From: an uncultured Phocaeicola sp.
Lineage (GTDB): Bacteria > Bacteroidota > Bacteroidia > Bacteroidales > Bacteroidaceae
Reading direction: 5' to 3'
Assembly: GCA_944320885.1 (NCBI GenBank)
Contig: CALUJE010000008.1
Span: 1-64,000 of the forward strand
DNA: 64,000 nucleotides
Shown in pieces: positions 7,772 to 17,093 of the stretch. A model generated the notes under the pieces. That model did not search any database, had not been told where the DNA came from, and saw only the letters and a program-made list of their open reading frames with translations. How positions within the stretch are numbered: the stretch's first letter is position 1; each line of letters starts with the position of its first letter. The translations under genes and the position numbers were made by a program.

Positions 7772-8872
7772 TTACAGTTCTTCGTCATCTATTGTGTCAA
7801 GTTTCAGTTTATCGCTGTCATCACGCTTTTCATAATATTGCTTGCGCAAAGGATTAGCATGAATCTCTTCATCAAACAGACGATTGCGATATACATCCAA
7901 AGCCACATATACGGCATGACGGAAAGAAGATTCTGATGCAATACCTTTACCTGCAATATCATAAGCCGTTCCATGGTCGGGTGAGGTACGCACAATAGGC
8001 AATCCTGCCGTATAGTTTACGCCTTCATCCATAGCCAGCGCCTTGAAAGGAGCCAATCCCTGATCATGATACATTGCCAGAACACCGTCAAAATGGGTTA
8101 TCTGGTCAGAGCCCATAAAACCATCGGCAGCAAAAGGTCCGAAACAACGGATTCCCTGTGCGTTCATTTCTTCCATTGCCGGTATAATGATTTCCTTTTC
8201 TTCCGTTCCCAGCAAACCATTATCACCCGCATGCGGATTCAATGCCAATACAGCAATACGCGGACAATCAATATTAAAGTCTACCTTCAACGCATTATTG
8301 AATATACGCAGTTTTTCTTCTATCAGTTCTTTTGTCAGAGTTGAAGCAATATCCTTTACCGGAACATGTCCCGTAACAAGAGCAACCCGGAAATCGTCTT
8401 TCATCAATATCATCAAAGCCTTATTGCCTTCACCCACACGTTCCTGAATATACTCGGTATGACCCGGGAATTGGAAATTCTCCGACTGGATGGTTGCCTT
8501 ATTGATAGGAGCTGTAACCAATACGTCTATCAGACCCTGACGATATTCCTCCAAAGCCTTTTCCAAAGAATCGAATGCAGCCTTTCCTGCCTCCGCAGAA
8601 GGCTTTGAGAACTCCACCTTCGTCTCATCGTCTGAACAGTTTACTATGTTCAGCTTATTGTGCATTGCTTCTGAAGCACTGTTTACAATGCTGAAATTGG
8701 CTTGCAGATCCATCGCTTTACGATGATAGGTTGCCACCTTGGGCGAACCATATATAACAGGCACACACATATCGAGCATCGTAGGATCTGAAAACGTTTT
8801 GAATATAACTTCATATCCTACTCCATTGATATCTCCCTGTGTAATACCTACCTTTATTTTATCTTTATCCAT
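7772..8872 (-). CDS. pdxA: 4-hydroxythreonine-4-phosphate dehydrogenase PdxA
   Basis: The 366-residue protein matches PdxA: start IKVGITQGDINGVGYEV, metal-ligand regions GHTEYI, NPHAGDNGLLG and YHDQGLAPFK, and the C-terminal RTSPDHGTAYDIAGKG. PdxA oxidises 4-phosphohydroxy-L-threonine with NAD; the product loses CO2 and PdxJ uses the resulting amine to form pyridoxine 5'-phosphate. The conserved His residues expected to bind the divalent metal are present. The gene follows rlmN by 16 bp and is probably transcribed with it. The enzyme is cytoplasmic. The length is slightly above the usual 330-340 residues because of an acidic C-terminal tail (KLDTIDDEEL). Confidence 0.93.
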   Translation of the reverse strand: MDKDKIKVGITQGDINGVGYEVIFKTFSDPTMLDMCVPVIYGSPKVATYHRKAMDLQANFSIVNSASEAMHNKLNIVNCSDDETKVEFSKPSAEAGKAAFDSLEKALEEYRQGLIDVLVTAPINKATIQSENFQFPGHTEYIQERVGEGNKALMILMKDDFRVALVTGHVPVKDIASTLTKELIEEKLRIFNNALKVDFNIDCPRIAVLALNPHAGDNGLLGTEEKEIIIPAMEEMNAQGIRCFGPFAADGFMGSDQITHFDGVLAMYHDQGLAPFKALAMDEGVNYTAGLPIVRTSPDHGTAYDIAGKGIASESSFRHAVYVALDVYRNRLFDEEIHANPLRKQYYEKRDDSDKLKLDTIDDEEL

Positions 8873-8888
8873 AATATATGTCGAATTA

Positions 8889-9929
8889 TTATTGTTTTTT
8901 CATTTGTTGTTCCTTTGCTGTAGAAAGCATTCCGCATGCAGCGAAGATATCTTCACCACGCGATGCGCGAATGGTTGTAAAGATACCGTTTTTGGTCAGA
9001 TAATCCCTGAAATCAATCATCACATTCATACTGCTTCCTTCCAAATCAACATTCGGAATAGCATGAAAGCGAATCAGATTGATACGACAGTCCAATCCAC
9101 GAAGCAAACGCACCAGTTCCTTTGCATGAAGCATGGAATCGTTTACCCCCTTAAACATGATATATTCAAATGACAGACGACGTTGTTTGCTGAAATCATA
9201 ATTATGAAGCAAATCAACAATGTCCGTTATCGAATAGGCCCGCTCTGCCGGCATCAGACTGGCACGCTGTTCCGGTATGGGTGAATGCAGGCTGATAGCC
9301 AGATGGCAGTCACTTTCCTCTATAAATCTGCGCAAACCTTTTTTCAGTCCTACAGACGAAACCGTAATGCGCTTCGGACTCCACTTATATCCGTAATCGG
9401 CCGTAAGAATAGTCAAGGCTTTCAACACCTCATCCAGATTATCAAAAGGCTCTCCCATACCCATAAAGACCACATTGGTCAATGTGTCCCGTTCAGGAAT
9501 AGAATATATCTGATTCAAGATTTGATTAGCGGTAAGACTTGCGGTATATCCCTGTTTCCCTGTCATGCAGAAAAGGCAATTCATCTTGCATCCCACCTGC
9601 GAAGAAACGCATAAGGTTGCCCGTTCTTCCTCAGGAATATATACAGCCTCAACATAATTTCCTGTCTGAGTACGGAACAGATATTTCACGGTTCCATCTA
9701 TTGAGCGCATGGCTTCAACCGGAGCAGAAGCTCCCACTTCATAATGCTCTTTCATCAGCTCACGATGTTTCAGAGAAAGGTTTGTCATCTCATCAATTGA
9801 CGATACCTTCTTGTCATAAATCCATGAAGCGATTTGTTTTGCTGCAAATTTGGGCATACCCAGAGTAGAGGTTACTGTCTGCAGTTCTGCCAATGTCATT
9901 CCCAATAAAGCTTGTTTTGCTGTTTCCAT
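8889..9929 (-). CDS. rlmN: 23S rRNA (adenine-2503-C2)-methyltransferase RlmN
   Basis: A radical-SAM methyltransferase of 346 residues. The iron-sulfur cluster motif is CKMNCLFC (Cys114, Cys118, Cys121) and the C-terminal methyl-carrying cysteine is in GEDIFAACGML (Cys332). RlmN methylates C2 of A2503 in 23S rRNA and A37 in some tRNAs. A longer frame reaches an upstream TTG at 9944, but the ATG at 9929 has a good AAAGGA ribosome-binding site and the right distance from the -7 box at 9959-9966, so I chose it. It forms a two-gene unit with pdxA and is divergent from the glycosyltransferase-HIT gene. Confidence 0.93.
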   Translation of the reverse strand: METAKQALLGMTLAELQTVTSTLGMPKFAAKQIASWIYDKKVSSIDEMTNLSLKHRELMKEHYEVGASAPVEAMRSIDGTVKYLFRTQTGNYVEAVYIPEEERATLCVSSQVGCKMNCLFCMTGKQGYTASLTANQILNQIYSIPERDTLTNVVFMGMGEPFDNLDEVLKALTILTADYGYKWSPKRITVSSVGLKKGLRRFIEESDCHLAISLHSPIPEQRASLMPAERAYSITDIVDLLHNYDFSKQRRLSFEYIMFKGVNDSMLHAKELVRLLRGLDCRINLIRFHAIPNVDLEGSSMNVMIDFRDYLTKNGIFTTIRASRGEDIFAACGMLSTAKEQQMKKQ

Positions 9930-9958
9930 ATATTCCTTTATCAAACCTGTTTACCAGG

Positions 9959-9966
9959 CAAAGGTA
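9959..9966 (-). promoter_or_regulatory. -7 box for rlmN-pdxA
   Basis: On the minus strand it reads TACCTTTG (TAnnTTTG). It lies 29 bp before the chosen rlmN ATG and back-to-back with the plus-strand box at 10011-10018, 44 bp away. Confidence 0.65.
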
Positions 9967-10010
9967 ACAGAAAAATAACAAAACTATACAGCTTTCACCC
10001 ACTTAATGTC

Positions 10011-10018
10011 TATATTTG
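10011..10018 (+). promoter_or_regulatory. -7 box for the peptidoglycan-salvage operon
   Basis: TATATTTG matches TAnnTTTG and lies 37 bp before the ATG at 10056. The -33 region is poor by consensus. It is the only promoter-like signal for the three tightly overlapping genes at 10056-15104. Confidence 0.6.
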
Positions 10019-10055
10019 CATTACTTTATAAAAATAAGTCTAAAGATATACTGTA

Positions 10056-12506
10056 ATGAAACAAGTAATCAGTTGTTTTATTCCCTATGTAAATGAGGAA
10101 TGGACAAAACTCACCATTAAAGAATTACAACAAAGCAAACTTACAGGAGACATATTCCTGCTGGTCAGCTCTGCTCCGGCACATGAAGCTCCGTATGGAT
10201 GCCAATATATAGAAACCGATTCATTATTCTCCACCAGCGGAATTCAAAAAATCGCTCATGCTTCCGGCGGAAGCAGGCATATACTGTTATATACCAAACA
10301 TACACCGCTACGTTTGGGATTCCGTTCTTTGGAACGTTTTGCCCAAGTGGCCGAAATGACCGGTGCGTTACTGGTTTATGCTGACCATTATCTGCAAAAG
10401 CCCGACAACAGTTGTGAACGCTGTCCGGTAATAGACTACCAGAAGGGAAGTCTGAGAGACGACTTTAATTTCGGTTCCGTATGGTTCATGAATGGCGAAG
10501 CTTTCAGAAAATACGCCAAAGAGATTCCACAACTCAGTTATGCTGCACTTTACGATATCAGACTGCGCATGGCAGCATGCTCTCCTGAGAAGATTGTCCA
10601 TGTCAATGAATTCCTATATACAGAAACAGAACTCGACAGCCGTCTGTCCGGTGAAAAACAGTTTGATTATGTCAATCCCCGAAACAGAGAAGTGCAGATT
10701 GAAATGGAACAGGTATGCACCCGTCATCTGAAAAGTATCAATGCCTATCTCTATCCTGACGACTTCGAACCACTCAACCTAAATGCCGAGTCTTTCAATA
10801 CGGAGGCAACTGTCGTTATTCCGATAAGAAACCGTGTGCGTACCATAAAAGATGCCATTGATTCCGTACTGAAACAGCAAACCGACTTCAGTTTCAATCT
10901 GATAGTCGTTGACAATCATTCCACAGACGGCACATCGGAAGCTATCGTTTCCTATAAGAACGATCCGAGAGTCATACACGTCATTCCCGAACGCACGGAT
11001 TTAGGTATCGGTGGTTGCTGGAATACGGCAATCCTTCATCCTGAATGTGGAAAATTTGCCGTCCAGCTTGACAGTGATGACATTTACAGTGACGAACATA
11101 CCTTGCAGACTATTGTCAATGCCTTCTACGAACAACAGTGCGGTATGGTAGTAGGGACCTACCGGATGACAGATTTCAAGCTTAATACCCTGCCTCCCGG
11201 CATCATCGACCATAAGGAATGGACACCGGACAATGGCCGGAACAACGCGCTTCGCATTAACGGACTGGGTGCACCCCGCGCTTTCTATACTCCTGTTTTG
11301 CGGGAAATGCTGTTGCCCAATACCAGTTATGGAGAAGACTATGCAGCAGGCATCACCCTTTCCAGACGTTATCGTATCGGAAGAGTTTATGACGTGGTCT
11401 ATCTGTGCCGCCGCTGGGAAGGGAACTCCGATGCGGCGCTAAGCATTGAAAAGGTAAATGCCAACAATCTGTATAAAGACAAGATACGTACCATCGAGCT
11501 GGAAGCACGTATTCTGCACAACCGCCAACTGTATAAAAGGAAACCGGATGGCTTGTTGCTTCAGAATTATTTCAAGCACCAGCTGGACAAATGGCCCGAA
11601 ACCGCTCTGCGTTATCAGGCTCTACGGCAAGTACAACAAAAAGCGCTGTCCAACGGAATTATTCTGCAGCACAACCCGGCACGCATTGTGTCGACCAAAG
11701 CCAATATCAGCAATGCCGGAATCAGCGAAAGGCCCTGTTTCTTATGTGCAGCCAATCGTCCTGCCGAACAGTTCGGCTATCCTTGCTTCGGGCAATATGA
11801 ATTATTGGTCAACCCATACCCTATTCTGAACGAACACTTCACGTTACCATCTAACGGACACCGACCGCAACGCATCAAAGACGGGTTTGGCGATTTTCTG
11901 GAAATGGCACACCGTTTCTCTCCATATGTAGTGTTCTACAACGGACCACGTTGCGGAGCGTCGGCACCCGACCATCTTCATTTCCAGGCAGGAAGCAAAG
12001 AGGAAATTCCTCTTATAAAGCATTTCTATCAAAACATGAATGTATCTGCCTTACGCACTGCATATAACAAGGATGTAAAAGTCAGCATATTTGAGATAAA
12101 GGATTATTTCTGCCCGGCACTGGCACTTATTCTGGAAGGATGGAATGACGAAGCAGCCTGCATTGGCAGACAGATGTTTCTTGAGATATACAACCGGTTG
12201 CCTGTAAAAGCCGATGAACCGGAACCCGGAATGAATATTCTGGCGTGGAATGATACGGATACCGGACGCACCATTGCGGTCATTATCCCACGCAGCAAAC
12301 ATCGTCCGCAATGTTATTATGAAGAAGGTAATGCACATCATCTGGCCAGTCCGGGAGCACTCGACATGGCCGGCCTCATCATTACTCCACGCGAAGAAGA
12401 CTTCCATCTGCTTTCTTCCGAAAATGCAGCCAACATACTGGCCGAAGTAGGCATCAGCCATGAGGCTATGGATAAACTCCTGAAAAAACTGAAAGAAGAT
12501 GAATGA
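10056..12506 (+). CDS. Glycosyltransferase family 2 fused to a HIT/phosphorylase-like domain (DUF4922 type)
   Basis: An 816-residue cytoplasmic-looking protein with no signal peptide. Residues 1-240 look like a degenerate GT-A fold. Residues about 248-480 are a clear GT2 domain ([22 protein letters not shown], the metal-binding DSDD at 339-342, then a GEDYAAG region). Residues about 555-816 correspond to DUF4922: a CFLC pair (Cys561, Cys564), [15 protein letters not shown], and H-L-H-F-Q (His640, His642, Gln644). The last motif resembles the H-x-H-x-Q active site of GalT/Ap4A-phosphorylase proteins, whose middle His carries the nucleotide. The next gene overlaps by 8 bp and the following genes look like muropeptide recycling, so a nucleotidyl- or sugar-transfer step on a cell-wall sugar is a reasonable guess. 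Domain identification is fairly secure, the reaction is not. Confidence 0.7.
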   Translation: MKQVISCFIPYVNEEWTKLTIKELQQSKLTGDIFLLVSSAPAHEAPYGCQYIETDSLFSTSGIQKIAHASGGSRHILLYTKHTPLRLGFRSLERFAQVAEMTGALLVYADHYLQKPDNSCERCPVIDYQKGSLRDDFNFGSVWFMNGEAFRKYAKEIPQLSYAALYDIRLRMAACSPEKIVHVNEFLYTETELDSRLSGEKQFDYVNPRNREVQIEMEQVCTRHLKSINAYLYPDDFEPLNLNAESFNTEATVVIPIRNRVRTIKDAIDSVLKQQTDFSFNLIVVDNHSTDGTSEAIVSYKNDPRVIHVIPERTDLGIGGCWNTAILHPECGKFAVQLDSDDIYSDEHTLQTIVNAFYEQQCGMVVGTYRMTDFKLNTLPPGIIDHKEWTPDNGRNNALRINGLGAPRAFYTPVLREMLLPNTSYGEDYAAGITLSRRYRIGRVYDVVYLCRRWEGNSDAALSIEKVNANNLYKDKIRTIELEARILHNRQLYKRKPDGLLLQNYFKHQLDKWPETALRYQALRQVQQKALSNGIILQHNPARIVSTKANISNAGISERPCFLCAANRPAEQFGYPCFGQYELLVNPYPILNEHFTLPSNGHRPQRIKDGFGDFLEMAHRFSPYVVFYNGPRCGASAPDHLHFQAGSKEEIPLIKHFYQNMNVSALRTAYNKDVKVSIFEIKDYFCPALALILEGWNDEAACIGRQMFLEIYNRLPVKADEPEPGMNILAWNDTDTGRTIAVIIPRSKHRPQCYYEEGNAHHLASPGALDMAGLIITPREEDFHLLSSENAANILAEVGISHEAMDKLLKKLKEDE

Positions 12507-13827
12507 AAAGGATTTTTGCGTCAGCGTAGGAATTGTACATGCCAAAGAAATTGAGTTTATCCTCAACAACTCATATCTGGCCGGACAGCAAACGGTAAAA
12601 GGTCTGCAAAGGGCATACTGCTCGGAACAAGGCATATGCTGGGACGGACGCATCTATCATGAAATCGTATTCCGTCCGCAAACAGATGAAGACTCATTCA
12701 GCATTACTAATGTAACTATCGGTATCAATTTTCATTGGGAACGGAAAGAAACTCAGACCTTTCCGGGAATACTCCGCCTCATTTCAAACGGAGATGAACT
12801 GATAGCCATCAATATACTTCCCGTAGAGACATATCTCACCAGTGTTATCTCGTCGGAAATGAGCGCCACGTCTTCACCCGAGCTGCTCAAGGCCCATGCC
12901 GTTATCTCACGAAGCTGGCTGCTGGCACAAATAAAGAAACGAGATACCATGCATCAGGGAAACGAAGAAAAACAACAGCCTTCGTTCACCCGTACAGATG
13001 ATACGCTGATACGCTGGTATGACCGTGAAGACCATACCCTTTATGATGTATGTGCCGATGACCACTGTCAGCGTTATCAGGGTATTACACGTGCCACGAA
13101 TCCGGCAGTATACGAGGCTGTACATGCCACCGGCGGACAAGTACTCACATCCGAAGGACAAATCTGCGATGCACGGTTCTCCAAATGCTGTGGAGGCATC
13201 AGTGAAGAATTCGCCACGTGTTGGGAAGACAAACAGTTTTCATATCTGAAAGCCGTACGCGACAACAGCGATTCTGCTCCCCTTCCCGACCTTACACGCG
13301 AAGAAGAAGCCGACCGGTGGATACGGTCTGCACCACCGGCTTTCTGTAATACTGCCGACCACGAGGTATTGCGCCAGATACTAAACAGCTACGATCAGGA
13401 AACAACTGATTTCTACCGTTGGAAAGTAGACTACACTCAGGAAGAACTGGCTGCACTTATCCGTCAGTGCTCGGGGATTGACTTCGGACACATTATCAGT
13501 CTGAAGCCCGTCCGCAGAGGGCCTTCGGGACGTATCGAACTACTGAAGATTACAGGAACCAGACAAACGCTCACTGTCGGGAAGGAATTAGAAATCAGAC
13601 GTATTTTATCGCATACACACCTGTTCAGCTCGGCGTTTGTAGTTGATGCTGAAAACTGTAAGGACGGAATTCCGCAAAAGTTCATCCTTACCGGAGCCGG
13701 CTGGGGACATGGTGTGGGCCTGTGCCAGATTGGAGCTGCCATGATGGCCCGGCAGGGATACAACTATACCGACATACTGCTCCATTATTACCGTGGAGCA
13801 CAAATAGAAAAACTATACGAACCATGA
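12499..13827 (+). CDS. SpoIID/LytB-domain protein
   Basis: 442 residues with the SpoIID/LytB signature: [18 protein letters not shown] (the candidate catalytic Glu is at residue 120), then [16 protein letters not shown], and at the C terminus [19 protein letters not shown] (His404) plus [11 protein letters not shown]. Characterised SpoIID proteins are lytic transglycosylases that cut peptide-free glycan strands; LytB is an amidase enhancer. No signal peptide or membrane helix is visible at the N terminus ([15 protein letters not shown]). That is unusual for a wall-directed enzyme and suggests a cytoplasmic role on imported fragments, or an unseen export route. The start overlaps the GT2-HIT gene by 8 bp, and the stop overlaps the AmpG-like start (ATGA), so the three are translationally coupled. 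Confidence 0.82.
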   Translation: MNEKDFCVSVGIVHAKEIEFILNNSYLAGQQTVKGLQRAYCSEQGICWDGRIYHEIVFRPQTDEDSFSITNVTIGINFHWERKETQTFPGILRLISNGDELIAINILPVETYLTSVISSEMSATSSPELLKAHAVISRSWLLAQIKKRDTMHQGNEEKQQPSFTRTDDTLIRWYDREDHTLYDVCADDHCQRYQGITRATNPAVYEAVHATGGQVLTSEGQICDARFSKCCGGISEEFATCWEDKQFSYLKAVRDNSDSAPLPDLTREEEADRWIRSAPPAFCNTADHEVLRQILNSYDQETTDFYRWKVDYTQEELAALIRQCSGIDFGHIISLKPVRRGPSGRIELLKITGTRQTLTVGKELEIRRILSHTHLFSSAFVVDAENCKDGIPQKFILTGAGWGHGVGLCQIGAAMMARQGYNYTDILLHYYRGAQIEKLYEP

Positions 13828-15104
13828 AAAAGCATATCAGTCCGTGGGCATGGATTCCCACTCTATATTTTGCCGAAGCGCTTCCATACGTTGCCGTAAT
13901 GACGATATCGGTAGTCATGTACAAACGGCTCGGCATATCCAACACAGACATTGCCCTTTATACCAGCTGGCTTTATCTGCCATGGGTTATCAAACCGTTC
14001 TGGAGCCCGTTTGTAGATTTGCTGAAGACCAAGCGATGGTGGGTCACTGCCATGCAACTGCTTATTGGTGCCGGACTGGCCGGCGTAGCACTCACCATTC
14101 CCGGTCCGCATTTCTTTCAGGCCACACTGGCACTGTTCTGGCTGATGGCTTTCAGTTCGGCCACCCACGATATTGCAGCCGACGGATTTTACATGCTGGC
14201 ACTTACTCCTCACGAACAGTCGATGTACGTGGGTATACGCAGCACCTTTTACCGCATTGCCACCATTGCCGGACAAGGACTGCTCATCATGCTGGCCGGA
14301 TATATGGAGACCAGTACCGGACGTATACCGTATGCCTGGACACTCACATTCATGATTCTGGCCGGTCTCTTCATCGCAGCCTTCCTTTATCACCTGTACC
14401 GGTTACCTCATCCGGCTACCGACCGTGCGGCCAAAGAGGTAAACCGTTCAAACCTGATGAAGGAATTTCTGGCAACATTCGTTTCCTTTTTCCGTAAAGA
14501 AGGAGCATGGGCTGCCATCCTGTTCATGCTGCTCTACCGCCTGCCCGAAGCCCAACTGGCCAAGATGGCCAATCTGTTTCTGATTGACCCCATAAGTGAA
14601 GGCGGACTTGGACTGAGTACTCAGGAAGTGGGATTCGTACAAGGTACAGTGGGTGTTATCGGACTGACCTTAGGCGGTATCATTGGTGGACTTGCAGCTG
14701 CTCAGGGCGGACTGAAACGATGGCTTTGGCCTATGGTATGGGCTATTTCACTACCCGACCTGGTATATGTTTACCTTAGCTATGCACAACCCGAAAGCAT
14801 GTGGATTATCAGCACATGTATTTTCACGGAACAGTTTGGTTACGGATTCGGATTCACGGCTTATATGCTATACCTTATATATTATTCGCAAGGAAGCCAC
14901 CAGACCGCTCACTATGCCATCTGCACAGCCTTTATGGCACTGGGCATGATGCTTCCCGGAATGGTTGCAGGAGCATTGCAGGAGCTTGTGGGTTACCGTC
15001 ATTTCTTCATCTGGGTAATGATATGCTGCGCTGCTACCTTCGGTGCTACGGCATTACTGAAAATCGACCCCGAATTCGGAAAGAAAGCGCGCGAAGGGAA
15101 ATAA
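13824..15104 (+). CDS. ampG: AmpG-like muropeptide permease (MFS)
   Basis: A 426-residue membrane protein with about twelve helices. The start is [20 protein letters not shown], followed by WLYLPWVIKPFWSPFVD and SSATHDIAADGFYM, which are recognisable AmpG-family motifs. AmpG imports anhydro-muropeptides or MurNAc-containing sugars through the inner membrane. An upstream in-frame start exists at 13722, but it lies within the SpoIID gene; the ATG at 13824 overlaps that gene's stop by 4 bp and begins the protein at its natural N terminus. The pairing with a MurK-like kinase and MurQ downstream supports a wall-sugar substrate. The substrate is inferred from family and context. Confidence 0.85.
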   Translation: MKKHISPWAWIPTLYFAEALPYVAVMTISVVMYKRLGISNTDIALYTSWLYLPWVIKPFWSPFVDLLKTKRWWVTAMQLLIGAGLAGVALTIPGPHFFQATLALFWLMAFSSATHDIAADGFYMLALTPHEQSMYVGIRSTFYRIATIAGQGLLIMLAGYMETSTGRIPYAWTLTFMILAGLFIAAFLYHLYRLPHPATDRAAKEVNRSNLMKEFLATFVSFFRKEGAWAAILFMLLYRLPEAQLAKMANLFLIDPISEGGLGLSTQEVGFVQGTVGVIGLTLGGIIGGLAAAQGGLKRWLWPMVWAISLPDLVYVYLSYAQPESMWIISTCIFTEQFGYGFGFTAYMLYLIYYSQGSHQTAHYAICTAFMALGMMLPGMVAGALQELVGYRHFFIWVMICCAATFGATALLKIDPEFGKKAREGK

Positions 15105-15140
15105 GCAAGGAAAAACATCCGTAAAGACGCCTGCCCGGTT

Positions 15141-15270
15141 TTGTGCACCGGGCAATGCAACGTTGTGCACCGGGCGGTGCAGTGTAGTGCATGCCGCGAT
15201 GCAGTGTTGTGCATCGGGCGGTGCAGTGTAGTGCATGCCGCGATGCAGTGTTGTGCATCGGGCGGTGCAC
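15141..15270. repeat. Tandem 22-bp repeat of small palindromes (TGCA-N8-TGCA)
   Basis: Six units begin at 15141, 15163, 15185, 15207, 15229 and 15251 (the last is 20 bp). Each holds TGCA-N8-TGCA, and most arms extend, for example TGCACC-GGGC-GGTGCA in unit 2 and TGCAT-GCCGCG-ATGCA in units 3 and 5. Units 3-4 repeat as 5-6, giving a 44-bp higher-order period. The block is GC-rich compared with its flanks. It lies between ampG and murK; minus-strand frames through it encode repetitive His/Cys/Arg-rich strings and are not genes. Confidence 0.9.
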
Positions 15271-15355
15271 AAAATAAAGTGCGGGCTTTCATTTATAATG
15301 ATAAAGCCTCCCAGAAATAAAATGCACGAAAAGCAGGTATTTATTACTAAATCCG

Positions 15356-15363
15356 TATCTTTG
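15356..15363 (+). promoter_or_regulatory. -7 box for murK
   Basis: TATCTTTG matches TAnnTTTG and lies 16 bp before the murK ATG at 15380, so the leader would be about 10 nt. No good -33 element is seen at the usual spacing. The kinase and MurQ can therefore be transcribed independently of ampG. Confidence 0.65.
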
Positions 15364-15379
15364 CCAAAAATGCAAGCTT

Positions 15380-16216
15380 ATGATACTGATAGCAGATAGT
15401 GGTTCGACCAAGACTGACTGGTGTGGAATAAACGAAGGGAGCATTTTCTGCGTACAGACACAAGGCATAAATCCCTTCCATCAGTCACAGGAAACAATCC
15501 TTGCCATTTTATACAGGGAATTGCTTCCACAATTACCTGTAGAACCCATCGAATATATATATTTTTACGGTTCCGGATGCACTCCACAAAAAGGGAAATT
15601 GCTTAACTCTTGCCTGAAGAAAGTCTTCGGAGAACAAACTCATACAGAAGTATATAATGACTTACTCGGAGCTGCACGTGCTCTTTGCGGACACGACAGC
15701 GGTATTGCATGCATATTAGGAACAGGTTCCAATTCATGCTACTACGATGGAGAAAAGATTGTGGACAATATTCCTCCCCTGGGATATATCATCGGCGACG
15801 AAGGCAGCGGTGCCTATATGGGAAAACGCCTGATAGCCGACTGCCTGAAAAAACAGCTTCCTGAAAACATTCGTCTTGCATTCAATAACGAATATCAGTT
15901 TACGCAAGAAGAGATTATACAGCGCATTTACCGTGAGCCGATGCCCAACCGTTTCCTGGCAGGAATGGTTCCCTTTATCGTAAAGTTCCGCCAAGAACCG
16001 GCCATACACAAACTGATAATGGACAGTTTCGAAAGTTTCATCACCCGTAATCTGAGCCAATACCCGTCTCATGTACCGGTATATGCTACCGGTTCGGTAG
16101 CATACTATCTGCAAGAAGAACTCCGCGAAGCCATGAATCTGCACGGATTTACACTCAAGCACATAGAAAAAGCTCCACTCAAAGGACTGGTAAACTTTCA
16201 TAAAAACACATTCTAA
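15380..16216 (+). CDS. murK: BadF/BadG-type sugar kinase, probably N-acetylmuramic acid kinase
   Basis: A 278-residue ASKHA-fold kinase. Phosphate-binding loop motifs are LIADSGSTKTDW at residues 3-14, CILGTGSNSCYYDG at about 112-125 and IGDEGSGAYMGKRL at about 136-149. The family includes N-acetylglucosamine kinase and the MurNAc kinase MurK described in Clostridium and in the Bacteroidota member Tannerella forsythia. The product directly precedes murQ (13-bp gap), which needs MurNAc 6-phosphate as substrate; with no MurP phosphotransferase in view, a MurNAc kinase is the simplest reading. It could also phosphorylate GlcNAc. Cytoplasmic, with its own -7 box. Confidence 0.8.
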   Translation: MILIADSGSTKTDWCGINEGSIFCVQTQGINPFHQSQETILAILYRELLPQLPVEPIEYIYFYGSGCTPQKGKLLNSCLKKVFGEQTHTEVYNDLLGAARALCGHDSGIACILGTGSNSCYYDGEKIVDNIPPLGYIIGDEGSGAYMGKRLIADCLKKQLPENIRLAFNNEYQFTQEEIIQRIYREPMPNRFLAGMVPFIVKFRQEPAIHKLIMDSFESFITRNLSQYPSHVPVYATGSVAYYLQEELREAMNLHGFTLKHIEKAPLKGLVNFHKNTF

Positions 16217-16229
16217 ACAGATACAATTC

Positions 16230-17042
16230 ATGAGTTTCCTGAAAATAACCGAACAACCTTCACTCTACGACAATCTGGAACAGATGCCGGTGCGTGAATT
16301 ACTGGAAGATATCAACCGAGAAGACCATAAAGTGGCTGATGCCGTACAACGATGCATCCCACAAATAGAAAAACTTGTCACTGCCATTGTAGAACGCATG
16401 CAGCGCGGAGGCCGTATATTTTATATGGGTGCCGGTACCAGCGGTCGGCTCGGCGTACTCGACGCATCCGAAATTCCGCCAACTTTCGGCATGCCGCCCG
16501 AAAGAGTCATCGGCCTCATTGCCGGTGGAGACCGTGCCTTGCGCAATCCGGTAGAAAATGCTGAAGACAATGCAATGAAAGGATGGGAAGAATTACAGGC
16601 ACACAACATAAATACAAACGATACCGTCATAGGCATTGCTGCTTCAGGTACCACTCCCTACGTAATCAACGCCCTGCATATGGCACGCCAAAACGGAATT
16701 CTCACGGCTTCAATATGCAGCAATCCCGATGCACCCATTTCCGATGAAGCCGACATTGCCATCGAAATGATAGTGGGACCGGAATTCGTAACCGGCAGCT
16801 CACGCATGAAAAGCGGAACCGGACAGAAAATGATTCTCAACATGATAACTACCACTACCATGATAAAGCTGGGACGGGTAAAAGGAAACCGAATGGTAAA
16901 CATGCAGTTAAGCAATCAAAAACTGGTAGACCGCGGTACACGCATGCTTACAGAAGAATTGCATCTACCATATGAAGAAGCCAAAGAACTGCTGCTCAAA
17001 TATGGTTCAGTAAAGAAAGCCATCGACGCATATACCTTATAA
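16230..17042 (+). CDS. murQ: N-acetylmuramic acid 6-phosphate etherase MurQ
   Basis: 270 residues, close to the usual length of just under 300. Diagnostic SIS-domain stretches are MGAGTSGRLGVLDASEIPPT (with the active-site Glu in DASEIPP), GIAASGTTPYV and EFVTGSSRMKSGTGQKMILN. MurQ cleaves the lactyl ether of MurNAc 6-phosphate to give GlcNAc 6-phosphate and D-lactate, which feeds amino-sugar catabolism or wall synthesis. It follows murK by 13 bp and is likely co-transcribed with it. A short C-terminal three-helix UBA-like extension is visible (LPYEEAKELLLKYGSVKKAI). Confidence 0.93.
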   Translation: MSFLKITEQPSLYDNLEQMPVRELLEDINREDHKVADAVQRCIPQIEKLVTAIVERMQRGGRIFYMGAGTSGRLGVLDASEIPPTFGMPPERVIGLIAGGDRALRNPVENAEDNAMKGWEELQAHNINTNDTVIGIAASGTTPYVINALHMARQNGILTASICSNPDAPISDEADIAIEMIVGPEFVTGSSRMKSGTGQKMILNMITTTTMIKLGRVKGNRMVNMQLSNQKLVDRGTRMLTEELHLPYEEAKELLLKYGSVKKAIDAYTL

Positions 17043-17093
17043 TATATACGCTGAGTGAAGAGAATGTAATATTTTAATTTAAAAGAAAGGATT

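Noticed and set aside
12051..12653. Minus-strand open frame of 200 codons across the GT2-HIT/SpoIID boundary
   Set aside because: Composition and position match a shadow of two real genes.
13722..13823. Longer start for the AmpG-like permease
   Set aside because: It lies within the SpoIID gene and would add a non-membrane extension; the ATG at 13824 is coupled to the SpoIID stop.
15141..15270. CRISPR array
   Set aside because: The units are contiguous and repeat without unique spacers, and no cas gene is near.
14999..15292. Minus-strand His/Cys-rich open frames across the 22-bp repeat
   Set aside because: They are read from the tandem repeat itself, differ in all three frames, and have no start signal or family resemblance.
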